Assembly (NCBI RefSeq): GCF_037975245.1
Contig: NC_092576.1
Span: forward strand, 4,170,001-4,234,000
DNA length: 64,000 nt
Reading direction: 5' to 3'
Source: Apostichopus japonicus
Lineage: Eukaryota > Echinodermata > Holothuroidea > Aspidochirotida > Stichopodidae
Shown: positions 13,180 through 35,462 of the stretch, one piece after another
How the letters are laid out: each line of letters starts with the position of its first letter
How positions within the stretch are numbered: position 1 is the stretch's first letter
Made by a program: the position numbers and the translations under genes
The notes under the pieces: generated by a model
The model's database searches: none
The model's input: only the letters and a program-made list of their open reading frames with translations
What the model was told of the DNA's origin: nothing

Positions 13180-15275
13180 AGAGCAGTAATTATATAATTC
13201 GACGGTCGTTAACATGCGATTTCAGTACAGTGCGAGTACTGTAGATGTCTTCTCGGCCAATGCGCTATGTCACGTCAGGTTTTGTCAGCAACTATAGCCT
13301 ACTGCCGGTCCGCGGTCGAATGGTCGTTCATGAGTGGTCATCATGGAGATTCGAGACCACTCAGACCAATGATATATTTTTCGCACATGTAATTGCACAT
13401 GGGGGCGACAAGCTTTCATGGGGGTTTTCGCCCCCCCCCCCCCCACGCCCCCCTCCCCCCGTAGCTTGTACCTTGTAAAGATGGTTCAAACTGGAGATTT
13501 AATGCGTTTGCAGTAAAAAACATCCACGTTTTGTTAAAATATGGACGAAATTATTGGAGAAACCTTTAGAATAGTCTGGTTAGTTGAGTCAACCATTGTG
13601 TACATAGCATTGTGTGTTTAGTATATTCTGTTTTTCTCAGTCCTCTGTAGTAACTATCATAAATGTAACGCATGTTAAGAAATGATTTAACACATCAGTT
13701 TTAACTGATTAACGAGTACACACCTTTACTAGTTTCAACTGCTAAAGCCATGACAATCGGCTAGTTTTGCCCTCATTATGACACCACAAAATATTTTTAG
13801 ACATTTTTTTGAGTTGTAGAGGGTGTAATGTAGAAATACCAAACGTTCCTTCTTCAAATACATGCATTTTTTGCCTTTTAAGCGCAGAAATCTCTTTTAA
13901 ATAAAATCAATGCAGATTAAAATGCTTACAATCTCAAGTGGGGTCTTGTTAATTTCGTCATTTAGGATTCTGCTTGGCACGAGAAAAGTATGTTCATAAC
14001 TGTGCACAATTTAGGATGAAATATTACTGGAAAAATGAGACGTAACCATTACTATGCTGTATAAACATAGTCTTTACAGCTTCGTTATCTAGCACACATA
14101 CAATACAGCCTATGACTGAACACTTGTGATTGACATTAATGTTGTTGTTTAAACTAGTTTTAATGTTCACAAGAGATGTTATCTTTGTTGTGTCTGGTAT
14201 TTATCTTGTTATTATGATCAGATTCTTTGATATAACTATTATACATTACGCATTAACCAAGCCATGCACATAGTGGTACTAGGTTATGATCACGAAATAT
14301 ATATTTACACAGAACCTTGTGATTGTATATTTAACCTATAACAGGGAACATATGATGAGTACTGGTACAGGAAGGAACGCCGTCCTTAACGAGAGAGAAG
14401 ATTTGCTATTGCAACATTAATGAGAACTGCACATTGAATACGTAATGATTTAGTTACCCCTTTTACAGACATTCAAAGACGGGTCTGAACAATACCCCAA
14501 GTCAAAGTACAGATGAACTCTTTGTGATGCTAAATCTGTGGGCGTGGGACCAGGTGGGTGAGGTTGTATGTGCAATCGACTTATGTAATGACTTTGATGA
14601 TGTATTATTTCACAGAAGTTTTCACGTGTTAGAAAAGATTTCCTTATTACCTCATTATTATGATGGTCTCATACATTTTCTTACAAAATAACATAATTTG
14701 TGTACAATGGACATTTGTAATAATAATAATAGCGTAATGCATTCGTCAATAATACTAAATTGTCATGTTCATCTGATCTGAATCAAAGTAGAGTATACCT
14801 AAAAACAAACAACACGTTTTAATATACGTACGTGTTTTATTTTCTATGACACGTCAAATTGGGAATAGACAGACCCATATGTATTCGTTGATGCTATTTT
14901 TTTATTTTGCCTGAATCTAAATATTGAATTGAATGACGTTATTGGTAGGAATGAGAGTGCGACTTACAAGCACTATTACATGTCCTATGAATCTTTTAAT
15001 CCTTACTAGGAATTGGATTAAGAAATTTGTCGCTATAGTTAATGAAATAATTGTCATATCTGGCGAGACTAGACAATGAGTCGTAACATATTCTTTCTTA
15101 TGATATGTACGCTGATACTGTTTGTTTTGTTTTACAGCTATTGTATCTAACACAAATATACACTTTGATCTTTCAACAACATGTGCTGATGGCAGACAGA
15201 TATATAATGTGCACAATTCAGTATGGTTTTGTGACTTGTAGTTTTGTAGTCCGTTGGAACTAATTTTCATCTGCC
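13180..15275. other. intergenic upstream of ACADL
   Basis: No gene is recognised. A C-run tract lies at about 13429-13460 and the rest is AT-rich. The ACADL promoter should lie at the 3' end of this stretch, but I see no clear TATA box or initiator. Confidence 0.45.
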
Positions 15276-24165
<8,890 letters not shown>

Positions 24166-26242
24166 GAGAACCAGCTAATGAAACATTCTCCTCTTGCAAG
24201 CTGACTTTGATTACTAATGGAACATCAGGGTGTTAGTTTTTACCTATTTGAAATAATATGCGGGGATAACTAAAACTTGCCACCCCCGCAAGTTTAAAAT
24301 GTTAAACTATCTGTGGGCTGTGTTTCACGGGGGACAGCAATTTATATCGTTTCGATTCCTTGTAACCGGCATTCATTACTTCAATTGATAATAACGTAGT
24401 AAAAGGGGTTCTTCTAGCTTTCAATGTGTAGAATACTACTTTATGACGAATGCATGATGATGTCAGACTCTCATTTTAAGACTATAATTGTTCATTTTTT
24501 TTAATAACTAATGGACATGAAATTTCAAACTAAGGTACCGTAGTGACTTTCGATTACCTTATTTTATTGTTAGTAATATAATACCGAAGATGAGGGGAAC
24601 CAAAGAGGTTTCCATTTCATATTATTTGTAATTCATTCTAAGCGCGGCCCTTAGGAAACAGCTTTGGTGTACGATTAATGGCTGGAATGCTTCTTTAACG
24701 ACGATCTCATAATAACGTCACTCTCTTGGTTACAACCAACTGGTCATTGCTATGACATTGCTTTGTTATATCTTATAGGAAATGATGGTGAGAAAATAAT
24801 TTTAAAATGTTATGAATTCAGACCACTATCGGCTACATGATACATCAAAGACATGGGACCGAATATACTTCCTAGACAATTTTATAAAACCTCATAAGCA
24901 TGCTTACTTTGGCAAAAACGCAAATGTAAGCCAATGTACCATGCTTAACAGTTAAAATATCAACATTTGTCCCTCGGAGGTAACGAAACGACGATAACCA
25001 TTATCAAAATGTTTCTGTGACTTTCTTATGTAATAATGTTTATTCATGACCTTAATCATGATAATATCACATTGAGAGCTATAAAACGTATATCAGCCCA
25101 CAATAATAGGTTTTCCTTGTTTTTCAGTCCCTCATTGCTTTTACGGTTGCTCGCTGCAATACACATTTTGATTGGTTTCAATATTTGTAAGACTGAAGAT
25201 AAAAAAAATAACATTCAATTGTTTATGTTGGTCAGTATCATAAATAATATCCACAAAGTCACCAATACGCTAGGAAATCAAGACCATACTACTGTTCGAT
25301 ATCCAGCACCAATATACGGTGGAATTAAGATTGACCAGTGTGCGCTTCCAATCACTTTGAACCTAGTTTGTATTTGATTCCAGAATAAATTCATCGCATG
25401 CAAATAATAATAATTGCAATAACACGTTTCATTGTGTATTTTTATTATTATTTATGGTTTATTATTGTTACTATTATTATGGTCTTGTATGAGGTCACTC
25501 GCGTGATCGAAGGTTTAATGGTTGAGTAGATAATTCCACACCGACCAGACTGGTTTGTATCTTTAATTGTCATTTGACAAGAAACGATTTGAATCACAGG
25601 GACCAGTAATTGCATGTAACAACAATAAAATCCTTTGGTATTTCGCTTGTAAATGTACATAGTTGAATAACACCACAAATCATTAAGTCATAGCAAATTG
25701 TCTTATATACATTTCATTCCAATAACGTTTCAACATGTACAAGTATCAGCATTCCTTAGGGTATGTTACATGGATATGTATAATACAATTTAAAAACGAT
25801 TCATATTCATATTTTCATAATTATCTCTTAAATAAAAACGTTTTATTGTTATGCTTCTACCTTATATACTACCTGTTTTATTTAATTTTGCACAAGATTG
25901 AAATGGTCTTTAACAAGAAAATGATCAAAAAAGGTACCGTAATCGGTTCGTAATTATCTACCAGCTACTTTCAACAACGTGCATATGATAAAACTAGATG
26001 ACATAGTTCGGTTTATATTTATTGCGTTTTTATACTAACATGGAGTTGTGTTGTCTTGTTAATATCTTACGCTGCCTATTGTACTGCTTTAATGCTGTTG
26101 CATTAAAGCAGTTAGTTAGTTATAGTTAGTGTATGTAGGTACTACTTATTATAATCCGACTAAGTATATGCATACATTTCATTAGGGAGTTAAATATCAG
26201 CTGTGTACCAATACGAACAGGTTATTACAGTCGCGCTGATCG
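24166..26242. other. ACADL 3' UTR and intergenic
   Basis: The first ~1.2 kb could be 3' UTR ending near AATAAA at 25384-25389. Nothing else is recognised. The long frame near 25036-25377 has no known domain. Confidence 0.4.
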
Positions 26243-26495
26243 CGTATTTTTTTCCCAGGACGAACGTGGGTTTCAGGTTTTTCAGGAATTTACAAATTCC
26301 TTTGAAATCAGAGTTAGGGTTTAGAAAGTGGGTTAGGGATCATCTTCCTATGAATGTGAAGGATTGTCGTTCATAATCTGGGGTCAAAACTAGGAAAAAA
26401 GATTCAGAACATGTTTTTTTGAAAAAGCGTCACATGTTTGGAATCCAGGGAATTGATTGGCCGATGCCCACGTTCGTCCTGGGAAAAAAAATACG
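26243..26495. mobile_element. Mutator-like MITE with 9-11 bp TSD
   Basis: A 253-bp element whose left end CGTATTTTTTTCCCAGGACG, continuing AACGTGGG, is mirrored at the right end (CCCACGTTCGTCCTGGGAAA...TACG), differing by one base in the A/T run. CGCGCTGATCG lies immediately outside both ends (26232-26242 and 26496-26506), an 11-bp duplication, or 9 bp if the terminal GC is assigned to the element. Duplications of 9-11 bp are characteristic of Mutator-like elements. There is no coding capacity. Confidence 0.85.
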
Positions 26496-26506
26496 CGCGC
26501 TGATCG

Positions 26507-29500
26507 CACAAACAGAATTGACACACAGATAAATAATAACCAGTCAGTATAGTAACCCCGACCGATCCTTTGTAGTCAATTCGCAACGCAGAGTCTCGAA
26601 AAATGGATTCACAGATATCTGTAAGATCCGAAAGAAACTTTGTCTAAAAAATAACCCCGGTTTCTCTTGTTCTACTGTTGAGGATGTATATCAATTAACC
26701 CTCCAACTAAAGAAATATGAAACACTTTAAAAATGAAGTAAAGGGTTCCAACCTTTGAGCAGAATACATATCTAAGTCATTTATAATAGTATTGAAAGAA
26801 ATAACAAATACAAGAAATACAAGTACAAACCAAAACCCGCAGCCTCTGTGAGTTCTGAAAATTTATCGAAATCTGCAAGCGAACCCTAAAAGTCGCAACT
26901 CGCGAGCTGGACTGTTTCTCGCAATCAAAGCTGTGCCGCTTCTCGTAAATCCTACGGGCTGGGCATTTTCTTGCAAACCCTGCGAGTTGGGCGCTTTCAC
27001 GCAAATCCGTGCAAATTGTGCTGTTTCTCGAAAATTCGTGCTGTATTTCTCAATTTCTGCGAGATGGGCTGTTTAGCAATTCCTGCGAGCTGGGTTGTTT
27101 CTCAATGTCGTTGCGACTTAAACAGAAACCTTAAAATTCATGGGAAGAAGACTTATACACATTTTCACAAAATAGGGCGGAAATGATCAAAATTCAGACG
27201 CAGGTTACTTTTAAGTATTTTTACGTTAGTCCTTCCCAAAATATTGAATTGAATTCTGAGCTAAAATAACGTTTCAGCCTGGTAAATTTAAGGGTAACGC
27301 CATAAGTAATTCCGGCAAGTTTTAGAATTTTCTATAGTCTCGATAGACTAAAAAAACTGTTTAAATTTGCTAAGGTCACTTCCCTCACACGTTCAATAAA
27401 ACATTGGCAGATACTAAGGGCTTATTCGTAGCCTTTTCAGATTCCTAAATTATCTTGGCGTTTTACCAGTTAACACATAAAAGAAAGAAGCAAATAAAAG
27501 CATTATCAAGTAAAATTTCTGGAACCGTTACGTTCTTGAGTCACCGATACGTCTCTTCAGGCAGAACCAGGAAACACAACAACCGTTCCTCGAAGCACAA
27601 ATTCACGATTCCTCACACAAATATAAATTTTAATAAAAATCACACATATAAAGTACACATGGGCTGCATTGAAGTAAACGATTGTAAATCAGAGCTGACC
27701 AACTACTTTCCGAACCTTTCGTCTTCTCCCTAACACAGTAAATTACTTTTACAATGCAGCTTGCATTGCTAAGCGCGGTGACCCCCTTTTTAGAGTATTG
27801 ATGTCGCCCGACGCGCGTACACGCAGGAAGCCGGTTCTTTTTTTCGGGATAGCTGTCTGAACTAGGCGCTGGGAAACGCGGTGCGTTTCCTCTGATCTAA
27901 AAGAAGAGGTTAAGTGACAAACAAAACTACGACTCTATTTCTGAGAAACGACGCAAGGGCGCCAAAACAAATTTGGAGCTCTGGAGCCTGAGACGGGAAA
28001 ATCAAAGTAAGAAGAATGCATAGCCAGAGCTCAGTATAAAGCTCAGTCATAAATACTAACAACACGAAATCTGCTAGAATTTTAGGCTATAATACTAAGC
28101 ACATATATCACTTAAGATGTCTATATATTTCCATATAATTGTTATTATAAATAAATAATATATAACGCCACATTACAGTTGCATTTCCAAGCATGGAGGT
28201 AAAACAGCCTCCATGTTCCAAGTTATCATTGCCATTAACGTCCCTCAATATAGATCGCCAAGCAACATATTTTAGCAATATAAATGCCAGGAAAGGTGAT
28301 AATTGCAACTTTGCAGGTGGTCATTTGTAGATTTATATCTTACCTTGAGTTAAATTCAAATTCAAATTCAACAAAGAAGAAACTCTTGTCTTCACTAAAA
28401 GAGTCGAAAATAATCTGTCCTTGGTTCGTACTTCAATAAATCCAAAGAAAGATCACATTGAATACGAGAGAAATCCATCATTTGAACACATACAAGTTGT
28501 CAGTCTAACGCAAACATATATCTCACTACACTATAGCCCTATCACGTTTTTTTCACATGCTAGCTTTGTGGTTTCGGCTTCAAGATAAATTTAGCTAGCC
28601 CATCTTTTCAGCGGTGGGCCTGTGATTTGGATCTCCTCTCTTCCTTTTCGACGTTTACTTTTAAGTTAAAAGTCGATGAGAGGTTATTGTCCCTTTTTCG
28701 GCTATTTACGCTGCTACATTTCAATTGTTTACAGGTTCATACTGACTTTGTCGCAGTGCAGGCCAGTCAGTCAATGGAGTTCAGTGAATATTTCATCACA
28801 AAGAGTATCACGTGATCATCATAACGCCTTTCGCGACATGCTCAATTGTTTTATTTTTAAATAAAAAAATTAAGGAGGAGTTTTACAGCATTTCCCGATA
28901 TCGTGTTGACTTAATTTTTAATTTATGTAAAGAGGAACCACTAAGCAAACGTATGAAGTAAAAACGTATATTTTATTCAATGCTTGAATGCCATGATTGT
29001 TCTATGTTAAGCTTTACTATAGTTGATGCTGCTAATGTATAAAGGGACACCGTGAAAGCGTAAAACACTTTTTTTGTATGTACTGTTACGCTAAATGTTG
29101 TTCCTATCACTTTTAGAACAGGGCTAACGTTTCGCACATAGATGTTAGTCCAGAAGTTGTTATGCGGTTGTTGGAAAACTGTTACAGTCATAATTGAAAT
29201 GTACACATTGGTTATCCCATTCCCTATTAGTAAACCGTTACATATATTCTGACTTTTTCGCCGGTGTTGACTAAACAAATTGTCGCCTGCATTATTTTAA
29301 CATGAAATCCTATACACTTAGCGCTTTAATGTATACTCACATATTGAGTAAACTAGGCTAATCACTTTGAGTAAATCTAATTCGCGACAACCAAACATCT
29401 AACATGACGTATGCATAGACAATTTCTATGATCTTGTACTATTAACTATAGTGGTAGATTACGATTTATTCTGTATTGAAATCACTTATAGTTAGTCGTA

Positions 29501-30738
29501 TCAAGTATCGATGTTGTAACAAGAATTGCATATCACGTATCTTATATTAGTCGACTAAATTAAAAGCATTGGATTGATTAGGTAAATATTGAAATTACGT
29601 ATGCCATATTGTGATACCACTTCACGAGCCTACTTTTGTCACTGTTCATAAAAATATGGGCATAGAACTGTAAACTTGTATATTCTTTACAAAAATTCAT
29701 CTTAACCTTTCCCATTATGTGGGAAACTGAGCTACACACTACACAAAACAAAAAGTGCGCCACCACTATTACTGATTGGATTTAATATCTCACCAAATAC
29801 AGACAATTGAATAAAAAATAAATATAGGACACGGCGACAGAGACAGTTATTGAAATCTTTTCGATAACAAGATGTTTCATTACTAACAATCAGCTGAGCA
29901 AAACGAACTGTTACATCGATAGGCAACACCATAGTCTCCAATAGGCCTAAGCTGTTTTGCAAACTGCCATGCCGCGGACTCCATTGGCTAGAGACAATCA
30001 TTCCGACGAGACCATGGGTCACAGAGATTACGTAACAACAAAGTGTATCTCATTCAGAGAGATAATAATAATTAATAACAATAATCAGGCAGTTGTTTTT
30101 ACTACGCTTAAGCTACAAGGTATGTGGGAGATGCTTGCAAGGGCTTATGAATTACAACTTTCACTATTTTTTCAACTCAATTCAACATTTTTAACTCAAA
30201 TTGTGAATTTTGGTAATTCAGAAAGTCATTTCAGTTGGAAAAAAACATAGATTGTTCTTGGATGGAACACCCATCTGACTATGACACTGCCGAGGTTTGC
30301 CCCCCAACCTTTCGATTGCTAAGCTGACTCATAGTATTGTAATGTTTACTCAGTCTAAGATTCCGGGGGCGCCTAAATATTCCCTACTGAGAACTGGTGG
30401 TGGTATGGAAAAAAATGTGGCTTGGCCGTTTGCGTGTTAGTAGCGACGAGCCTCGACCCTCGCTATTACATGCAGAGAATATAACACATAGATAAACGAT
30501 TAAGGAACGAACGCTGAGATTTCGTCATCTATGAAAACAATCAGCCACAAAACCAAAACCTGAACGATTCAGAACGGGAGCAAAGACTTACTTGCAAGTC
30601 TCAAGATCTGATCCACCTGAACTGATTGACAGACGTCACGTGACCTGTAATACGTCACTGTCCACATGAAAGTACATGCGGCTAAACACGGTGACATGTA
30701 GTCTGAAAAAATAGAGGTCGACAGATACGATGACCAAC
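26507..30738. other. intergenic, mostly unrecognised
   Basis: No gene is recognised. It contains a degenerate tandem array at 26890-27112 and a locally GC-richer patch at about 27770-27900. Open frames up to about 100 codons lack known motifs and overlap each other on both strands. Confidence 0.45.
26890..27112. repeat. degenerate ~28-bp minisatellite
   Basis: Seven or so diverged units around GCGAGCTGGGCTGTTTCTCG followed by CAAATCCT. Period and identity vary. It yields short open frames on both strands, which I treat as repeat artefacts. Confidence 0.75.
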
Positions 30739-32653
30739 CAGAGCCGTATATAGAGAGAGTTTGGCCAACCATGTAACCGATTTGGATTGGTCGAGAGGGA
30801 CAACGCCCACACAGGGGGGTAAAATAGGTCCACTTGAAAACTTTATAGCAGGCGACACGCATACTCACAGTGTATAGACTATCGTTTGTGTACACGAAAA
30901 AAGTACGAAATTATGAATAAAATGGTGCTGGGGATGCTGCAATCGGTCAGAACATGGATATTGTTGTTTGATTTTCCGACTGACCATGAAAGAAGAGGAT
31001 TTTTTTGGAAGTAGAAAGAACAAATGGAGATCTAATGATAAAAAGTCTGTGTAGCCTAGGCCCATAGCCATAGTGTAATACGAGTAATGTACAAGCAATG
31101 CGAGAATTTTACGTTCAGACTGGTTTCTGTAATTAGGCCTACATTCATGGCCATTCTCTCTCGTTTTACGATCCACAAATTTTCGATTTCATTATGCCAG
31201 CTCTCCTAATCATAGGCATGGCAGTTTCAGTCGCACATATAGCTATCCTAATTCCTAGTTATTGTATGCCTAGCCTAAAAAAGTATAACTTTTAGTTTAA
31301 TGTAAAAGGGTGGGCTAGGCATAACGTAAAGCCCTAATCCTAAGTTAAGCCCGAAGCATAAGTTAAGCCTGGGCTTAGTTAGACCTGGACCATTCTTGCT
31401 ATTACTACAACTGTTATAGCACATTACATAATATGGCACAGTATAAGGCCCAATTAAACTAGGCCTAAGGAAAACAAAGTAGCCTAGGCCTAAACTAGTT
31501 AGGCTAGGTCTATACTCATTGGCAACTTGTGTACACATACAGGCCTAATTATATAGACCCTTTAAGTATGCCATAAACAAGTGCCCAAATTGTTAAATGA
31601 TCTTGGTTTGTGTTAATTGTCAGCATTGGCCTAGCCTTTTTAGGCTAACATGAATTCAGCCTAACTTTTTCTTCTTCAAAAGTATAGCCTAGGCCTTGGT
31701 TTAATTTGGATGCAGTCAACTATCATTTATCAAAGTAGCAGGGGCCTAGGCTACATTTCAAAGACCACTAGGCCAAGGCTAATTATGGTACTGGTAGACT
31801 AGCCTTAGTCATGCTTATTGCAAAGACTACCCTACACTCTTGTCTTGGTCACTGAATTATCTTAAGAGCCCTGTCACCACATGTTGATAAAATATTGCGT
31901 AGGCCTAGCTTGGGCAATGCACGGTTTTGTTTGACTGTTTTAAAGCAAGACTTGAATTGATTTGAAAATTTAGTGTTAACTGGTATTTCATTAAAAAGCA
32001 AAACTGTCTGTGCATTCCAACGGAGTGCAAATTAAGAGGGGGGGGATGCAGAATGATACACCTTTCAAGTTTTAACACATTATAAATGCACTTATGCCAG
32101 AAACTCATTGCATCAGTAACTCCTTATTCCCCTAATTGACACCCACATTGATGATTGAAGTTAAAAAAAATCTTTTAAAATTATCTTTAGACAGTAAATT
32201 ACAACTCCCTGAATTTCAGGACTTTTTTTACAAATCAAAGGTGACATGTGCTCTGAAGAAAAACTCCTAACATAAAAAGCCACAGTTAGCAGACTGTGAT
32301 AAAGACGAACCTGGTGAGTGACTATTAGACTGAAATCCAGTTCCTGCAACCACAGCAATAAAGTCTTTGTTTTAATCAATGCACTTGTGTGTTTGAAACT
32401 TTCAAATGGACACTCAATGGCAGTTGGTTAAGATATAAGGTTTTACCTTCATCATGGAGAGTTGAAGGGAATCTGCCTCATCATCTGAATAATGGACTCA
32501 AGGATAGCATCAAATCATGATTGGATAATAATTTTGAGCAAGTAAATATCTGGCAATTTGAAAGTTTGTATTATTTTTTTACATATTATTTAAGCTGTTT
32601 AGCTCACACACAAGCAAATGATCAAGTGACAACAACCGATGCAGTATATTTAA

Positions 32654-33008
32654 AGGTATTGAAGACTCGCCCTAAACCGCATGCCGCACTCTGAAAAAGT
32701 TTACTTTCCGTTGCTTGCAAGTGAAGTTTTTTTTGTGTCGCTACAAAATGCAGACAGTAATGAAACCTGATACCTTGTTATCTTTTATCTAGACCTGAGA
32801 TGTCCACGCTGCTATGTGTACTGTGTTTTGGGTATTGACCGTGATGTTTGTATTGACTGTACACTAATATCTATTTACAGATGGTAGCAAGCTGTGTGTG
32901 TATTTTCTGGGATCAATGGTGGTGTCTAACACTTCTGTTACACCGCATTCGAAACTAGGTCAGATAACGGGCATGAGACGTTTCTTTGTGTGGGAGTCCT
33001 TACACCCT
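32654..33008. mobile_element. TTAA-flanked MITE, copy 1
   Basis: About 355 bp flanked by TTAA on both sides (32650-32653 and 33009-33012), starting AGGTATTGAAGACTCG and ending CTTACACCCT. It is closely similar along its length to 48960-49318 (for example CTAACACTTCTGTTACACC). TTAA target use fits the piggyBac or Kolobok groups. It is nested in the P-like transposon. Confidence 0.85.
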
Positions 33009-33469
33009 TTAAGGAGAAGTATTTATATCCCATTAATAGAGAAAGAATTATGTTTCAATTGGTAGCATGCAACTTTAAATTTTGCAAACATTAGATACAA
33101 TCAAACAAATGACAAGGTTCATTTACAAGGTAATCTACTGCCCTATATTTCACATTAATCTGTCACATCAGAAGGTCACAGCTTTCAATAATTATACAAA
33201 CAAACTCCCTTGATGGGTGCTTGGTTAGATTCCTGCAATTTTCAAGTTTATCAATGTAATAAGTTCTGAATGTGGCAATGTGGAGAACTTTGGGATAATC
33301 CGTGGATAAGACTGCCAGACTATCAACAAGATTCCACATCCATCATGCAACTCCAACTGCTTCCTTCACCTCCTTGCAGATGTACCACATGTCCAAAAAA
33401 AAGTCAGCATTGGTTAATGTAATTAAAATCTGGCTTCCTCCTGAGCCGGCAAATACACATGAATTGTCA

Positions 33470-33840
33470 AGTACAGAGGTCAGCATGAAACCACTGAAAG
33501 ATCTTCTCAGCTTTCAAGAAAACAAAGACTTGAAGCCAAATTGACAGAGGCCACACTTATACCATTCCACTCTCATAAGATGAAGGTATCACACACACTT
33601 CATTTTGCTTCTGCGATGCAGTGCCTGATAGACTGTGAGGGTCACCCAATGGATGTTTTAACAACTGCCTGGTATATAGAGCTCTGCAACAGATAATTCA
33701 TCCTGATGACGAGTCGTCATCCTGTCATGGCCTTGAGCAAATTGAACCCAGTTCAACACAAAGCAGCTATTGAATTCTTGTCTAGGTACTGTCAAATCCA
33801 CATCACCATCATTGCTGGTTCCAGCTAAGCAGACCATAAT
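33470..33840 (+). pseudogene. P-element/THAP9-like transposase fragment
   Basis: One reading frame gives KLTEATLIPFHSHKMKVSHT, then TTAWYIELCNR, a TAA stop where the family usually has Trp, then FILMTSRHPVMALSKLNPVQ and HKAAIEFL before a final stop. LT..HL.P....KMKV, followed by T..F/Y I...N.WF..M.SR and a later E/A-rich I.FL helix, is the C-terminal core layout of P-element and THAP9 transposases. This is a partial, nonsense-interrupted copy. An in-frame TGA just upstream of the recognisable part suggests further decay or an unidentified splice acceptor. Identification is by motif order, not by alignment. Confidence 0.6.
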
Positions 33841-34559
33841 AAAAGAGTACAATGAGGGTTGTTTAATTCACCCAACAGAGCTTGCATTCCAGTACCTTTA
33901 GGCAGCTGAAAAGATATTCAGAAATTGTTATATGAGTGTGTTTGTATGCATGCATATGTGTGATTTTCTTGCTTTACAGAACAGCTCCATTTTGATAAGC
34001 TATGTAACGTGGAAACCTGCCAATCATATGTTTGAAATAGGACAGGCTGAAACGATTCTTAAATGAAAAGCTTAACGACTTCTTGCATTTTGATACATCA
34101 CTGTTCAGGTTAGGCCAGTAAGGGCAGTATGAAGAATAAGTAACAATTAATAATTATCATTATGGCCATTTGCTGTCTGCATAATAACAAACTGAATGAT
34201 GTCATCAGCCCTGTGCTCAGTTGACAGAACTGACAAGTAGGTGCACTATGTCAGTGTGATCCATGAAACCTTATTAAGGAAATGACCGTATAGTATATAT
34301 GTTAATGGAAAATACATAAGCTACAACATACACCAGTATTCAGTTGTTGCAGGGTTTTTTTTTCTCGACAGACCCATTCAATCTATTGCACCTACTATAG
34401 CCTAGTACTACATTCCTGAGAATTAACACCACAATATCAGTCTTAGGTTTGCCCACAGACTCCCAACTATTGCTAACTCTACACTCAAGTATATAGTTTA
34501 GTTAGTAGAAAAAAGGACCAGAAGAGACACTCAAGTCCCCATTAAGGACCCTACGGCTA

Positions 34560-34810
34560 TATGAGAGGAATAAAACCGAGGACATCAAATGTCATACCCA
34601 ATTACAATGCTTAATGTACTCATCCAAAGCATTCTTAAACCCATTCACACTACTTGCAATTCAACCTCAGTCAAACCATTCCATCCATTCACAACCCTTG
34701 TATTAGACTTTAGAGAAAAAGTTATGCCGAATATTAATCCTACTTTGTAACTTCTGGAGTTTAAGACAATGACCTCTGGTACAACGACTTTTGGCAAACC
34801 TGAAAAGATC
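34560..34810 (-). pseudogene. CR1/L2-like LINE 3'-terminal fragment
   Basis: Translated on the minus strand in one frame with internal stops, this reads CTRGHCLKLQKLQSRINIRH, NFFSKV, then SSVNGFKNALDEY before a stop. The pattern RGH..KL.K..SR...R..FFS.RV.N.WN.LP...V.A.SVN.FKN.LD is the usual C-terminus of CR1/L2-type LINE ORF2 proteins. WNGL is preserved in a second frame (VVNGWNGL), showing frameshifts. It lies within the P-like element, antisense to its transposase. Confidence 0.65.
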
Positions 34811-35417
34811 AGTGAAGCATATATTGTCATTTTATGTGTAGGCCTACTCTATTTAATTGAAGGATCTATTAATGTAGGCCTGATGCTATAGTTGTGCGTC
34901 TGTAATCTAGCCTAGCCAGGACTGTGATGTGTGCTTTTCGTTTGTATGACTAAAGTAGGACTAGTAGTATGAGGCGTAAAATAAACAAGTGTAATGACAG
35001 GTTTTCAGCTAGTTTTCTATGCATTTCAGGTGTGAAGATAAACGTAAATGTCATTAACTAACGCATACTCTAATTCATTACCTGATATCCATTTTGTTCC
35101 TCGTATGCCTGTCAAAATCTGACATTCTGAGTCGCTTCGTTTGTTCGCAACGAGCACAGTGTGCAAAGCTGCTATATATTGTGTGTGGTGTTTTTCGTGT
35201 TTCGCGCAACTGGTAACGACAACTGGACCTATTTTGATGCCCATGGTTTGCGTGTGACGTCACAAATCGCCAGTTGGCCAAACTCTCTCTATATACGGCT
35301 CTGTGACCAACGGCATGACAGTATACTGAACACCACGAGTTCACGACCGCAACTAGTCATAATACCAACTATCGGATAACGTTAACATTCACTTCCCTTT
35401 AAGGAAGGAAGTGAACG

Positions 35418-35420
<3 letters not shown>

Positions 35421-35460
<40 letters not shown>
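35421..35460. repeat. (AT)n microsatellite
   Basis: Pure AT run of about 20 units, about 118 bp to the right of the P-like element's end. Confidence 0.95.

Positions 35461-35462
<2 letters not shown>

Larger units (their letters stand above)
30739..35303 (+). mobile_element. P-superfamily-like DNA transposon, 4,565 bp
   Basis: Both ends carry a perfect 31-bp inverted repeat beginning CAGAGCCGTATATAGAGAGA and continuing GTTTGGCCAAC. Immediately outside is a perfect 8-bp duplication, TGACCAAC (30731-30738 and 35304-35311). Inside, on the + strand, is a broken P-element/THAP9-like transposase segment (33470-33840); an 8-bp duplication and CA...TG termini fit that superfamily. Also inside are a TTAA-type MITE (32654-33008) and a minus-strand LINE 3' fragment (34560-34810). 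The left 1.2 kb is dense in AGGCCTA/TAGGCCT, with a few more near the right end. No THAP DNA-binding domain was found, so this copy looks non-autonomous. Confidence 0.88.
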
